Below, one piece after another: positions 1 through 9,625 of a stretch of 64,000 bases of DNA. The stretch covers positions 2,170,001-2,234,000 of the forward strand of contig NZ_OY781099.1 of the NCBI RefSeq assembly GCF_963676325.1, read 5' to 3'. The notes beneath the pieces were generated by a model that had not been told where the DNA came from, searched no databases, and saw only the letters and a list, made by a program, of their open reading frames with translations. The first letter of the stretch is position 1, and every line of letters begins with the position of its first letter. Made by a program: the position numbers and the translations under genes. The stretch is from an uncultured Bacteroides sp. Lineage in GTDB: Bacteria > Bacteroidota > Bacteroidia > Bacteroidales > Bacteroidaceae.

Positions 1-50
1 TAGATAACGAAAGTTGACAGCTAGATAAACTAAACTGAATATAGTGAAAA

Positions 51-92
51 GCAGCCCGCTCACAATGGATATGGTGCGGGCTGCTTTCTTTT
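51..92. terminator. Rho-independent terminator, probably bidirectional
   Basis: A 9-bp perfect stem (GCAGCCCGC at 51-59 with GCGGGCTGC at 76-84) is followed by TTTCTTTT on the plus strand and preceded by an A-run that serves as a T-tract on the minus strand. It closes the minus-strand glgB operon and possibly a plus-strand gene left of the window. Confidence 0.8.
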
Positions 93-126
93 CTGAATGC
101 GAGTTATAACTATACATATATTATTT

Positions 127-2139
127 CTATTCCTTTTTACGCAATACTATAGCAGAACGAGCCGGTATATAAAGTTTCAGCCATTCTTTCTTTTCACCCT
201 TATAAAGAGCATCAAAGTTTGTAAAATGCGTTATACTATCATCTGTTAATCCGTTGCCGCCAAATTCTTTTGCATCGGAATTTAGAATCACTTCGTAAGC
301 TCCTGGTTCTACAAGGAATCCATAATCGGTAAACGACTTAGACGGATTAAAATTAAATACAAAAACAAGGTTTTTACGCTTGTATGCAAGAATCTGATCA
401 CTGTCCTTATGCCATATTTCCTGTATTGGAGTGGCCTGGAAACCTTTTTCTCCCTTGATTATTTCTATCATCCTGGAGTCAAAATCGGCCAGATAATGAT
501 AAGTCAACGTTTTACGGTCTACAAGATCCCACTGACGGCGTGCATATTTGCAGGACCAGTCATTACCTTCACGTGGGAAATCTATCCATTCCGGATGACC
601 AAATTCATTTCCCATAAAGTTAAGATACCCTCCGTTGATGGTTGTAGCAGTAACTAAACGAATCATTTTGTGAAGAGCCAGACCGCGATTTACTTTGTAG
701 TTCTCCGTTCCTTTTTGCATGTGCCAATACATATCAGCATCAATCAGACGGAAAATAATTGTTTTATCTCCCACCAGTGCCTGATCATGGCTTTCGGTAT
801 ACGAGATTGTTTTTTCATCTTTACGACGATTGGTTACTTCCCAGAAAATGGACGAAGGTTTCCAGTCCTCATCAATCTTTTCCTTGATTGTTTTAATCCA
901 GTAATCGGGGATATTCATTGCCATACGGTAATCAAACCCATAACCGCCATCTTCCGGTTTAACAGCAAGTCCGGGCATTCCGGATACTTCCTCAGCCACA
1001 GATATAGCGTTTGGATTAACCTGATGTATAAGCTTGTTTGCCAGTGTGAGGTAACAGATAGCATTGCCATCCTGATGACCATTATAATAATCGCCATAGT
1101 CAACAAAGGCTTCTCCCAACCCATGACTATAATATAGCATTGAAGTTACTCCATCGAAACGGAATCCGTCAAACTTATACTCGTCAAGCCAGAATTTACA
1201 GTTTGAAAGCAGGAAATGGATGACTTCATTTTTACCGTAGTCAAAGCAGAGCGAATCCCATGCCGGGTGTTCTCTTTTGCTTCCCTGATAGAAATACTGA
1301 CAAGGATCACCGGCAAGGTTACCCAGACCTTCCACTTCATTCTTCACGGCATGAGAATGGACAATATCCATAATCACTGCTATTCCCAATCCGTGAGCTG
1401 TATCAATTAATAGTTTCAGCTCTTCAGGAGTTCCGAAACGGGAAGATGCAGCAAAGAAATTAGAAACGTGGTAACCAAAGCTTCCATAATAAGGATGTTC
1501 CTGAATGGCCATAATCTGGATACAGTTGTATCCGGCTTTCACAACCCGTGGAAGTATCTTTTCACGGAATTCATTATATGTTCCAACCTTTTCCTCCTGC
1601 TGAGCCATACCAATATGGCATTCATAGATTAAAAGCGGATCTGTTGTAGGGATAAACGGAGTTTTACTAAATTCAAATTTTTCTTCAGGACTCCATACCT
1701 GAGCGGAGAATATTTTAGTAATATCGTCCTGTACCACGCGTGTAGCCCAGGCCGGAATACGTTCACCTTGTCCTCCGTTCCAGTGAACATTCAGCTTATA
1801 TAATTCGCCATGATGCAATGCATCGGCCGGTAACTTCAATTCCCAGTTACCGTTTTCGATGCGTTGCATTGCATAAGCTTCTTTCTCTTTCCAGTCACTG
1901 AATGTACCAATCATGTAAACCTGAGTGGCATTCGGAGCCCATTCACGGAAAACCCAACCATCATTTGTTCGGTGTAATCCAAAATACAAATATCCAGTAG
2001 CAAAATCCGAGAGATTAGCTTGCCCATTATCAGTTAATTCAGACTCCTTGCTGAGCATATGCTCATAGCGCCCTACTATAGCGTTTTTGTATGGTTCAAG
2101 CCATGGGTCTCTGTCTATTAAATTCAGTGTCTTATTCAT
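127..2139 (-). CDS. glgB: 1,4-alpha-glucan branching enzyme (GH13)
   Basis: Cytosolic enzyme that forms alpha-1,6 branches in glycogen-like glucans. The 670-residue protein has an N-terminal CBM48-like domain (about residues 50-150, with the segment GWVFREWAPNA). A GH13 barrel follows: DIVHSH near 258-263, the nucleophile Asp329 in GFRFDG, the acid/base Glu383 in VAEEVSG, and the transition-state Asp452 in ESHDQ. A C-terminal beta domain completes it. Length and motif spacing fit the eukaryote-like branching enzymes found in Bacteroidota rather than the longer E. coli GlgB. It is the last gene of a minus-strand run, 23 bp after the YhcH gene, with a strong terminator 35 bp beyond the stop. 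No glgA or glgC is in the window. Confidence 0.95.
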   Translation of the reverse strand: MNKTLNLIDRDPWLEPYKNAIVGRYEHMLSKESELTDNGQANLSDFATGYLYFGLHRTNDGWVFREWAPNATQVYMIGTFSDWKEKEAYAMQRIENGNWELKLPADALHHGELYKLNVHWNGGQGERIPAWATRVVQDDITKIFSAQVWSPEEKFEFSKTPFIPTTDPLLIYECHIGMAQQEEKVGTYNEFREKILPRVVKAGYNCIQIMAIQEHPYYGSFGYHVSNFFAASSRFGTPEELKLLIDTAHGLGIAVIMDIVHSHAVKNEVEGLGNLAGDPCQYFYQGSKREHPAWDSLCFDYGKNEVIHFLLSNCKFWLDEYKFDGFRFDGVTSMLYYSHGLGEAFVDYGDYYNGHQDGNAICYLTLANKLIHQVNPNAISVAEEVSGMPGLAVKPEDGGYGFDYRMAMNIPDYWIKTIKEKIDEDWKPSSIFWEVTNRRKDEKTISYTESHDQALVGDKTIIFRLIDADMYWHMQKGTENYKVNRGLALHKMIRLVTATTINGGYLNFMGNEFGHPEWIDFPREGNDWSCKYARRQWDLVDRKTLTYHYLADFDSRMIEIIKGEKGFQATPIQEIWHKDSDQILAYKRKNLVFVFNFNPSKSFTDYGFLVEPGAYEVILNSDAKEFGGNGLTDDSITHFTNFDALYKGEKKEWLKLYIPARSAIVLRKKE

Positions 2140-2162
2140 AGAGATTTTTTTGGATTACTAAA

Positions 2163-2609
2163 TTAAGCCAATACTTTAACGATAACTTTCTTAACTCCTG
2201 TTTCAGTTACACCCGGAGCATGTCCGTCTTCAGGGAAGAAGATGGCAAACATACCTGGCTTAACAGGAATATAGCTTTCTGCCAGTCCTTCAAAGAAAGT
2301 GATATCCTTTTCTTCATTGTAAGCAGCATCAGCAGGTTTACAATCTGCACCTGGAGTATATCCCATGATTTCAACTCCTGAAAGAGGAATCTGAATATCA
2401 ATAAATTTATTATGAGTTTCCAGTTTTGCCTGTTCTTTTGTTTTAGGATTTGTCTGTGCTATGTTAACTACTAAATCTTTACCCTTCAACTCAGTCTTTC
2501 CAACTTCCATTTCTGAAAGATTATGTGATTTAAGGAATTCTACAGCCTGAGCAAAAAGAGGATTCAAAGAGACATATTTGTCTAAGTTTTCGATTTTATC
2601 TACTACCAT
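2163..2609 (-). CDS. YhcH/YjgK/YiaL family protein (DUF386)
   Basis: A 148-residue cupin-like protein of the YhcH/YjgK/YiaL family (the EbgC-type beta subunit is a relative). Family signatures visible are the stretch THNKFIDIQIPL, the metal-site-like region FAIFFPEDGHAPGV, and the ending KKVIVKVLA. Family members are cytosolic and often sit beside sugar-acid or sialic acid genes; the reaction is not established. Here it lies between DUF2461 (31 bp upstream) and glgB (23 bp downstream) on the same strand, so co-transcription is likely. A carbohydrate-linked role is inference. Confidence 0.85.
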   Translation of the reverse strand: MVVDKIENLDKYVSLNPLFAQAVEFLKSHNLSEMEVGKTELKGKDLVVNIAQTNPKTKEQAKLETHNKFIDIQIPLSGVEIMGYTPGADCKPADAAYNEEKDITFFEGLAESYIPVKPGMFAIFFPEDGHAPGVTETGVKKVIVKVLA

Positions 2610-2640
2610 GATTAATTATTTAGTTGATTAATATAATTTC

Positions 2641-3309
2641 TTATTCGAATTCATCTATAGCGTAATTGGTGAAATCGCAGAAGCGTTTCAATTGCTTAAA
2701 TATATCGGATACATTATCCAGCATATATTTATCAGTGAAGAACTCATCGGGTACAGAGCAAGCGCAGGAATAATCTTTGCACTTAAGATAATCAATGTAT
2801 TTAAAGTCTTTTGGGAAACCTTTGGGTGCGGTTTTTAAGAAAGTCTCTCCTACTACAGGGAAATATTTCTTAAAAGCAGGGTCCTCAACAATAGATAAGT
2901 ATTCATCTATATTATCGTAAACCGACTGTCTGAGAGCCTTCAGTATATTAGGTGGGGGACAATAACTTCCTCCAGCCAGAAGACAATTTCCCAGCTGCAG
3001 ATGTACGTAATATCCACAATGCTCTGATTTCTTTCCTTTGGCATTTATGTATCCGCCAAAATGTATTTTATAGGGTGTTTTATCGGGTGAGAAACGGGTA
3101 TCTCTATATATGCGATATGTGCAGTCCTTTACCTGCACACCTTTTATCTCTTCGTCGAAAAGAGCTATCCGGTCAATAATTACAGCAAGCAACTGTTCAA
3201 ATTCAGATTGGGCTTTCAAATAATCTTCCTTGTGTTCATTAAACCACTCACGATTATTATTTGCTGAAAGCTCCTTTAAAAATTGAAATATAGTAGGTAT
3301 ATTCATCAC
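2641..3309 (-). CDS. DUF2461 domain-containing protein
   Basis: A 222-residue protein of the DUF2461/TIGR02453 family. Typical features are the N-terminal FLKELSANNNREWFNEHK motif, a central YRIYRDTRFSPDKTPYK motif, and GGYINAKGKKSEHCGYY followed by a hydrophobic LAGGSY strand. The biochemical function is unknown. It is the first gene of the run DUF2461, YhcH, glgB, and a TAAGTTTG promoter box lies 22 bp before its start. No signal peptide or membrane segment is visible. Confidence 0.88.
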   Translation of the reverse strand: MMNIPTIFQFLKELSANNNREWFNEHKEDYLKAQSEFEQLLAVIIDRIALFDEEIKGVQVKDCTYRIYRDTRFSPDKTPYKIHFGGYINAKGKKSEHCGYYVHLQLGNCLLAGGSYCPPPNILKALRQSVYDNIDEYLSIVEDPAFKKYFPVVGETFLKTAPKGFPKDFKYIDYLKCKDYSCACSVPDEFFTDKYMLDNVSDIFKQLKRFCDFTNYAIDEFE

Positions 3310-3330
3310 TCTAATTTCTTTTTTACACTA

Positions 3331-3338
3331 CAAACTTA
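3331..3338 (-). promoter_or_regulatory. Bacteroides -7 promoter box for the DUF2461-yhcH-glgB run
   Basis: On the minus strand this reads TAAGTTTG, matching the Bacteroides primary-sigma -7 consensus TAnnTTTG, 22 bp upstream of the DUF2461 start codon. Confidence 0.6.
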
Positions 3339-3390
3339 CAAAAATATAATTGTTTTAACCTAAAATTTAAAATAAAAAATAGGCTGACAA

Positions 3391-4185
3391 CTAATCTACT
3401 CTCTGTTTGACCACTTTAAGCAGCTCGTTATGCAGCTTCCCGTTTGTGGCCAGAACCTGATGACCGGAATAAAATGTATCTCCTCCCTCAAAGTCGGAAA
3501 CCTTACCACCGGCCTGCATCAGGATTAATGCTCCGGCAGCAATGTCCCATGGGCCAAGATTTGACTCAATGCGAGCTTCAAATCGTCCTGCTGCTATATA
3601 ACAAATCTCGGCGGCAGCAGCTCCTTGCAGGCGTAATCCCCCAACGTTTCCATAGAGTTCCTGAACCAGACGAAGAGCCATAGGCTTATACACCTTATAG
3701 TTATAAGGAAAACCCAGAGCGATAAAAGCAGTGTCCATATTACAAACATCGGAAACATGAATCTCTTCACCATTCAGATATGCCTTGCTACCCTTCCATG
3801 CCCAATAGCATTCGTCACGGCACACCTCGTAAACCACTCCAATCAGAAGCTCTTTCTTGTTTCTCAGTGCAATACTAACGCAATAGGGAGCAGTATTATG
3901 AATGTAATTTGTTGTGCCATCAAGAGGATCAACTACCCAGCAATACTCTTCCTCTCCGTGATATCCCGAGCCCTCCTCTGCTATAAAGCCTGCTTCGGGA
4001 AGTATTTCTGAAAGACGGGCCACTATTCTGCGCTCGGATTCTTTATCTACATAAGACACATAGTCGTGTGAGTTCTTTTCCTCTACCCTATCCCGATTAA
4101 AGCTGATACGCTCTTCCCTTAGAAAGGCTCCTGTTTTAACAGCCAGCTCACGTACTTTATCAGTAATTATTTCTAAATCTAACAT
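3391..4185 (-). CDS. Inositol monophosphatase family protein (SuhB-like)
   Basis: A 264-residue Mg-dependent phosphatase of the IMPase/FBPase fold. The metal-binding signature WVVDPLDGTTNYIHN sits near residues 83-97, with EEGSG upstream (about 70), and the second motif GPWDIAAGALI near residues 217-227. Full family length. The substrate (inositol-1-phosphate, another sugar phosphate, or 3'-phosphoadenosine 5'-phosphate) cannot be told from sequence alone. It has its own TACATTTG box at 4207-4214 and is separated by about 80 bp from the DUF2461 gene, so it is probably a monocistronic unit. Confidence 0.9.
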   Translation of the reverse strand: MLDLEIITDKVRELAVKTGAFLREERISFNRDRVEEKNSHDYVSYVDKESERRIVARLSEILPEAGFIAEEGSGYHGEEEYCWVVDPLDGTTNYIHNTAPYCVSIALRNKKELLIGVVYEVCRDECYWAWKGSKAYLNGEEIHVSDVCNMDTAFIALGFPYNYKVYKPMALRLVQELYGNVGGLRLQGAAAAEICYIAAGRFEARIESNLGPWDIAAGALILMQAGGKVSDFEGGDTFYSGHQVLATNGKLHNELLKVVKQRVD

Positions 4186-4206
4186 ACCTATTTATTTTTA
4201 TTGAAA

Positions 4207-4214
4207 CAAATGTA
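4207..4214 (-). promoter_or_regulatory. -7 promoter box for the IMPase-family gene
   Basis: Minus-strand TACATTTG, an exact TAnnTTTG match, 22 bp upstream of the ATG at 4185. Between here and the terminator at 4433 (about 220 bp) no gene or other structure was seen. Confidence 0.65.
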
Positions 4215-4432
4215 CAAATTATTAATGTAAACGGGGCTATAAAATGGCTCCGAATTTAAGTTATAGGATGTTAATGTCATGAATTTGAGGTAAAAAGATT
4301 CAGCAAAGTTGCTGGAAATCCATTGGGCAATTTTCTACTGATTACTGGAGAATAATCTGAAACCATTCTGCAATGGATATTATTTAATGGCGAAGGTTTT
4401 ACAGGCCACTTCCGATATGCTTTATATAAAAC

Positions 4433-4474
4433 AAACACTCCCTGCATATCTTAATCAATATGCAGGGAGTGTTT
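4433..4474 (-). terminator. Rho-independent terminator of the DUF3078 gene
   Basis: A perfect 17-bp stem (4433-4449 with 4458-4474) and an 8-nt loop. On the minus strand it is followed by the T-rich TTTGTTTT. It lies 28 bp past the stop of the DUF3078 gene. Confidence 0.85.
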
Positions 4475-4501
4475 ATCTCTTATTTTGTAATCTACAACGA
4501 C

Positions 4502-5884
4502 TTACCAAGTATAATTTATACCAAAACTAAGCAGCTCTTTGAACTGGAAATAACTAGCATCTGTTTTGCGGGTTACACCATCGTCAAATCGTCCGTGGAA
4601 GAACAGCTTTGTTGACAGATAGCGGTTCAATACAAAGTTGAATGTATTTTCCCATTCTGCCTCTACTTTCTTGTAGCTGGTAAAATAATAAAGACGAGAT
4701 TCCCAAACAACAGACGGAACAATAGTCCACTTCAGGTTTGACTGGAATTTAGAACCTATATCATGCAGGAATGATTCGCCTTGTTTCAGTCCAAACTGAG
4801 TTTCATCAACCTCTTTAACACCTACATATCTCATGTTATATGCTCCCGGAGAGATGAATACAGACAGAGTCAGATTTTTACGGTTCAGCTTATAGTCCAT
4901 ACCGACACTGAATATCAGATTGGCAGGAGCCATGAAAGCAGACACCGGCTGGTTAGAGTTTGCTTTGTAATTGTGAAAGAACTGAGTATTAAACTCTCCC
5001 GAGATTGTATAGTACCAGTTAGAAGCCGCTTTTATACCTAGTTTACTTGACAAACGCAAAAGGTCAGTGTTTATTCTGTACTGGCGAATTGTATCCGAGC
5101 TCACGGTATTGAATCCTATTTTTGCTTCGAACATATTATCAAACTGAATCTTTTGCTGATCGTTATAGTTGGCATTCAACTGAAGATTCATTAATGCGGT
5201 ATTTGTACTTTCACCTCCATTATACCAGTTCTTTGAAATAAAGTTCTGAGTAAACTGCAAAGATCCGTTTCCGCCTCTATACCAGAAATTAGGTTTCTGT
5301 ATAGTAACCTGCACTTTACTTACGTTATTATTCATAGGCTCCGGCTTAAACAGATTAACCACTGATGTTTTAGGTCTTAGCTGATCTTCATCAGTTATCC
5401 TGAAAATGTTTTGTTTGGTAATGTTATCTTCCCAGTTCACAACAAGATCGGGGTTAGATAGATAAACAGCCAGCAAAGCTCTGTTTACAACCTTATTTAC
5501 TCTCTTTGTCTCAGTAAACGGGCTATAATCAATTGGAAACAAAGAATCAACAGGATATCCTTGTTCTTTATATCCCATAGGCTTCCACTCAGGATTAAAA
5601 GCATCTACCACTGGAGCATAATAATATGCCAGTGGAACAAACAGTCTGTAAAATTTAGGATTTAATTCAATGTATCTTTCAGGAACTGAATCATTGTTTA
5701 AAGAATCTAATACCCCAAGATGCTTGTTATACAATGCAGTTAGCGAATCACTGTACTTTTTCAGGAAAGGAGATTGTATTGTATCCTGATTAAGCTTGTC
5801 CAAAGCAGCTTGGTGACCTTTCTTATTCGCAAATAAAGAAAGCGAAAAAAATAATAATGTGAATAATGTAATCTCTTTTTTCAT
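4502..5884 (-). CDS. DUF3078 domain-containing outer-envelope protein
   Basis: A 460-residue exported protein with the signal peptide MKKEITLFTLLFFSLSLFA. The reading frame stays open 162 bp upstream, but the ATG at 5884 is preferred: it begins the signal peptide and lies 28 bp downstream of a TAGCTTTG promoter box. The C-terminal 250 residues are dense in alternating hydrophobic and aromatic strands (for example FWYRGGNGSLQFTQNF and NWYNGGESTNTALMN), ending YTW, as expected for a beta-barrel of the DUF3078 family. Function unknown; outer-membrane location is inferred from the strand pattern and the terminal aromatic residue. Confidence 0.85.
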   Translation of the reverse strand: MKKEITLFTLLFFSLSLFANKKGHQAALDKLNQDTIQSPFLKKYSDSLTALYNKHLGVLDSLNNDSVPERYIELNPKFYRLFVPLAYYYAPVVDAFNPEWKPMGYKEQGYPVDSLFPIDYSPFTETKRVNKVVNRALLAVYLSNPDLVVNWEDNITKQNIFRITDEDQLRPKTSVVNLFKPEPMNNNVSKVQVTIQKPNFWYRGGNGSLQFTQNFISKNWYNGGESTNTALMNLQLNANYNDQQKIQFDNMFEAKIGFNTVSSDTIRQYRINTDLLRLSSKLGIKAASNWYYTISGEFNTQFFHNYKANSNQPVSAFMAPANLIFSVGMDYKLNRKNLTLSVFISPGAYNMRYVGVKEVDETQFGLKQGESFLHDIGSKFQSNLKWTIVPSVVWESRLYYFTSYKKVEAEWENTFNFVLNRYLSTKLFFHGRFDDGVTRKTDASYFQFKELLSFGINYTW

Positions 5885-5911
5885 AATCTTAATTAAAAAA
5901 CTAATAAAACA

Positions 5912-5919
5912 CAAAGCTA
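5912..5919 (-). promoter_or_regulatory. -7 promoter box for the DUF3078 gene
   Basis: Minus-strand TAGCTTTG (TAnnTTTG match), 28 bp upstream of the chosen start at 5884. It makes the longer reading frame starting at 6046 unlikely to be translated. Confidence 0.6.
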
Positions 5920-6010
5920 CAACTAAATATTCAAATTGCACAAAGATTCTCAAAATAATGTTTTTTATATTAATTTTCAGTATAAATCTTATTTTCTTCT
6001 TCTTTTTTTG

Positions 6011-6018
6011 TAATTTTG
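6011..6018 (+). promoter_or_regulatory. -7 promoter box for pyrG
   Basis: TAATTTTG, a TAnnTTTG match, 55 bp upstream of the pyrG start. It is divergent from the DUF3078 promoter about 90 bp away. Confidence 0.55.
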
Positions 6019-6073
6019 CGCTCTTAAATGGTATACAAAACCGCATAATTAATTATAATAAAATAGTATTGTC

Positions 6074-7675
6074 GTGGGAGAAACAAAGTACATCTTCGTC
6101 ACAGGAGGAGTTGCCTCTTCATTAGGTAAAGGAATTATTGCATCATCAATTGGTAAGTTACTACAAGCAAGAGGTTATAAGGTGACTATCCAGAAATTTG
6201 ATCCTTATATCAATATTGACTCGGGAACACTTAACCCATACGAGCATGGAGAATGTTATGTCACAGTTGACGGTCACGAAGCCGATCTTGATTTGGGACA
6301 TTACGAACGCATTTTAGGCATTCAGACAACTAAAGCCAATAACATTACAACCGGACGTATCTATAAAAGTGTTATAGATAAAGAACGTCGTGGCGATTAT
6401 TTAGGTAAAACCATTCAGGTGATACCTCATATCACTGATGAGATTAAAAGAAACGTGAAGTTCCTTGGTAATAAGTACAAGTACGACTTTGTTATTACCG
6501 AGATTGGAGGAACTGTAGGTGATATTGAATCTCTTCCATTCATTGAAAGTATGCGTCAACTTCGTTGGGAATTGGGTAACTCTGCACTTTGTGTGCACTT
6601 AACTTACGTTCCTTTCCTTGCTGCTGCAAAAGAATTAAAGACAAAGCCAACTCAACATTCTGTTAAGCAATTGCAGGAATTAGGTGTACAACCAGATATT
6701 CTTGTTTTGCGTAGCGAACATTTCTTAAGTGATAACTTAAGAAAGAAGGTTGCATTGTTCTGTAATGTAGAAGACAGAGCTGTGGTTCAGTCTGTTGACG
6801 TGCCTACCATTTACGAAGTTCCATTAAGGATGCACGAACAAGGACTTGATGAAACAATCCTTAGCAAAATGGGTCTGCCTACTGAAGGTAATCCAAACCT
6901 CGATTCATGGAAAGAATTCCTTGACAGAAGAGAGAATGCTACTGAACTTGTTAAGATTGCTCTTGTTGGTAAATACGTAGAGTTACAGGATGCATACAAA
7001 TCTATTCTGGAATCTCTTTCTCAGGCTGCAACATATAATGATCGCAAACTGAAAATTGAATATGTTCAGAGCGAGAAACTTACTGATGCCAATGTAGCTG
7101 AGAAACTATCGCAGGTAGATGGTGTTGTAATCTGTCCGGGATTCGGTCCTAGAGGTATTGAAGGTAAGTTTGTTGCTGCCAAGTATACCCGTGAAAACGA
7201 TATCCCAACATTTGGTATCTGCCTTGGTATGCAATCAATCGCTATCGAGTTTGCAAGAAATGTACTGGGATATGCAGAAGCTAACTCTGTTGAGATGGAC
7301 GAAAGCACTAAGTATCCGGTAATTGATATCATGGAAGAACAGAAAGCAATTACCAGCATGGGTGGAACAATGCGTCTGGGTGCATATGAATGTGTGATAG
7401 ATAAGAAATCTAAAACATACGAAGCTTATAAGCAAGAACATATACAGGAACGTCACCGTCACCGTTATGAATTCAATAACTTCTACAAAGCTGAATATGA
7501 GAAAGCCGGAATGAAGTGTGTGGGAATTAATCCTGAGTCAAACTTAGTGGAAATTGTTGAGATACCTACTCTTCGTTGGTATATCGGTACACAGTTCCAT
7601 CCTGAGTATAGTAGCACAGTGCTTCATCCACATCCACTGTTCGTTTCCTTTATTAAAGCCGCTATTAATAAATAA
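6074..7675 (+). CDS. pyrG: CTP synthase
   Basis: Makes CTP from UTP, ATP and glutamine. The 533-residue protein has the N-terminal synthetase domain with P-loop GGVASSLGKG (11-20), followed by KFDPYINID and the switch region EHGECYVTVDG. The C-terminal class I glutamine amidotransferase domain has nucleophile Cys383 in GICLGMQ and the catalytic His-Glu pair in QFHPEYSS near the end. The start codon is GTG at 6074: the family N-terminus (MGETKYIFVTGG) begins there and no ATG lies upstream in frame. yidC follows after 33 bp on the same strand and ends in a terminator, so the two form a likely transcription unit. Confidence 0.97.
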   Translation: MGETKYIFVTGGVASSLGKGIIASSIGKLLQARGYKVTIQKFDPYINIDSGTLNPYEHGECYVTVDGHEADLDLGHYERILGIQTTKANNITTGRIYKSVIDKERRGDYLGKTIQVIPHITDEIKRNVKFLGNKYKYDFVITEIGGTVGDIESLPFIESMRQLRWELGNSALCVHLTYVPFLAAAKELKTKPTQHSVKQLQELGVQPDILVLRSEHFLSDNLRKKVALFCNVEDRAVVQSVDVPTIYEVPLRMHEQGLDETILSKMGLPTEGNPNLDSWKEFLDRRENATELVKIALVGKYVELQDAYKSILESLSQAATYNDRKLKIEYVQSEKLTDANVAEKLSQVDGVVICPGFGPRGIEGKFVAAKYTRENDIPTFGICLGMQSIAIEFARNVLGYAEANSVEMDESTKYPVIDIMEEQKAITSMGGTMRLGAYECVIDKKSKTYEAYKQEHIQERHRHRYEFNNFYKAEYEKAGMKCVGINPESNLVEIVEIPTLRWYIGTQFHPEYSSTVLHPHPLFVSFIKAAINK

Positions 7676-7708
7676 GACTTAAAAAATAATAATGTATAAT
7701 TTGTAATT

Positions 7709-9568
7709 ATGGATAAAAACACCTTAGTGGGATTCGGACTGATTGCTGCTGTGTTAATTGGATTTACCTTTTTAACACGCCCAAGTCAGCAACAACAAAT
7801 TGCCCAGAAACGCTATCAGGATTCCATTCAAACCTTGGCTCGGAAAGATGCAGCCAGCAAAGCTGAAGCATCGACTGCTTTGACTAATGCATCAGTTGAA
7901 GCTCAAAAGGTTGATTCTGCTGCAACTTTCTACAATGCAGCAAAAGGAAATGAAGCTTTTACCACCATTGAAAATGATTTAGTAAAGCTTACTTTATCAA
8001 ACAAAGGAGGACAAGTTCGTTCGGCTTTATTGAAGAAATACAACGGACAGGACAAAAAGCCTTTGGTGCTATTTGACAATGAAGATGCTAGTATGAATTT
8101 CTTCTTCTATAATAAGAAAGAGAAAATTGAAACTAAGGATTATTATTTCCAGGCTGTAAACAAGACTGACTCTTCTTTAACAATGCGTCTTGCTGCTACT
8201 GACAGTAGCTATATCGACCTTATATACACCATGCACAAAGGTAACTATATGGTTGATTTAACTGTTAAAGCAAACGGTATGGCCGATAAGTTGTCTCCAT
8301 CAATCAACTATATGGATATTGAATGGAAACAGAAATCACGCCAGCTGGAACGCGGATTTAAATACGAGAATCGTTATGCTTACATCATGTATAAGTATGA
8401 TGGTGCTGATACTGATAAGATGTCAGAAGGCAAAAGCGCTGAAAGCCCTGTAACAGGAAGACTAAAATGGATTGGTTATAAGAATCAATATTTCTCTACA
8501 GTGTTCATTGCTGACCAGAATTTCGATAAGAGTGTTTTAAAATCACAGCTTGAAAGTGAAGGTAGTGGTTATCTGAAAGACTATTCTTCCAGCATGAGCA
8601 CATTCTTTGATGCTAAGGGAGCTAAATCTACTAACCTACACTTCTACTTTGGTCCTAACCATTACAAGACTCTGAAAGCTTTCGATTCAGTTCGTGAAGG
8701 TAACGACAAGCTGGAACTAGACCAATTGGTTCCACTGGGATGGTCTGTTTTGCGCTGGGTTAATATAGTGTTTACCATCAACTTGTTCGACTGGCTATCA
8801 AGCCTTGGACTAAGCATGGGTATGGTTCTGCTGTTTATGACCATCATTGTAAAAATAGTAATCTTCTACTTTACATATAAATCATACATGTCTTCTGCAA
8901 GAATGAGAGTTCTTAAGCCACAGATAGATGTTATCGGTCAAAAGTATCCAAAGAAAGAAGATGCGATGAAGAAGCAACAGGAAACGATGGCCCTTTACAG
9001 TAAATATGGAGTTAGCCCAATGAGCGGTTGCTTGCCAATGTTATTGCAAATGCCAATTGTTCTTGCCCTCTTCATGTTTGTGCCAAGTGCCATTGAATTG
9101 CGTCAGCAAAGTTTCCTTTGGGCATCCGACCTTTCTACTTATGATGCATTCATTACCTGGAAAACCAGTCTTCCATTTATTGGAAATCACTTGAGCTTGT
9201 TCTGCTTGTTGATGTCCGCTGCCAATATACTTAACACTAAGTATACAATGGCTCAGCAAGACACTGGTCAGCAGCAAATGCCGGGTATGAAAGCAATGAT
9301 GTATGTAATGCCGGTAATGTTCATCTTTATTTTGAATGACTATGCAGCCGGATTGAACTATTACTACTTAATCTCAACATTAATTAGTATCTTCACAATG
9401 ATTGCTCTACGTAGGTTTACAAATGAAGAAAAGCTTCTAGCTAAACTGGAATTGAACAAGAAGAATCCTAAGAAGAAAGCTGGATTAATGGGAAAGATAT
9501 CTCAGATGCAGGAAGAACAGGAACGTATGTACAAAGAACGTACACAAGGTAAAGGCAAACGTAAATAA
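7709..9568 (+). CDS. yidC: Membrane protein insertase YidC
   Basis: Inner-membrane insertase that works with or without SecYEG. The 619-residue protein has an N-terminal transmembrane helix (VGFGLIAAVLIGFTFL), a large periplasmic beta-rich domain (about 70-340), and then the conserved 60-kDa inner-membrane-protein core of five transmembrane helices (about 350-570), including MSGCLPMLLQMPIVLALFMF. The basic tail KKNPKKKA to QGKGKRK is typical of the ribosome-binding C-terminus. Length matches the Gram-negative family. It lies 33 bp after pyrG and ends in a strong terminator. Confidence 0.96.
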   Translation: MDKNTLVGFGLIAAVLIGFTFLTRPSQQQQIAQKRYQDSIQTLARKDAASKAEASTALTNASVEAQKVDSAATFYNAAKGNEAFTTIENDLVKLTLSNKGGQVRSALLKKYNGQDKKPLVLFDNEDASMNFFFYNKKEKIETKDYYFQAVNKTDSSLTMRLAATDSSYIDLIYTMHKGNYMVDLTVKANGMADKLSPSINYMDIEWKQKSRQLERGFKYENRYAYIMYKYDGADTDKMSEGKSAESPVTGRLKWIGYKNQYFSTVFIADQNFDKSVLKSQLESEGSGYLKDYSSSMSTFFDAKGAKSTNLHFYFGPNHYKTLKAFDSVREGNDKLELDQLVPLGWSVLRWVNIVFTINLFDWLSSLGLSMGMVLLFMTIIVKIVIFYFTYKSYMSSARMRVLKPQIDVIGQKYPKKEDAMKKQQETMALYSKYGVSPMSGCLPMLLQMPIVLALFMFVPSAIELRQQSFLWASDLSTYDAFITWKTSLPFIGNHLSLFCLLMSAANILNTKYTMAQQDTGQQQMPGMKAMMYVMPVMFIFILNDYAAGLNYYYLISTLISIFTMIALRRFTNEEKLLAKLELNKKNPKKKAGLMGKISQMQEEQERMYKERTQGKGKRK

Positions 9569-9590
9569 TTAAATTATTTATAATATATGA

Positions 9591-9625
9591 AAAGGCGGAG
9601 ATTTATAACATCTTCGCCTTTTTTA
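9591..9625 (+). terminator. Rho-independent terminator of pyrG-yidC, group IIC intron target
   Basis: AAAGGCGGAGA (9591-9601) pairs with TCTTCGCCTTT (9611-9621) with one G-U pair, followed by a T-tract to 9624. The group II intron starts only a few bases later; class C introns are known to insert just after terminator hairpins. Confidence 0.85.

Noticed and set aside
670..1137. 155-residue frame antisense to glgB
   Set aside because: Lies within the conserved GH13 domain region and shows no motif.
5885..6046. 54-residue N-terminal extension of the DUF3078 protein
   Set aside because: It crosses the TAGCTTTG promoter box, and the internal Met starts a clean signal peptide.
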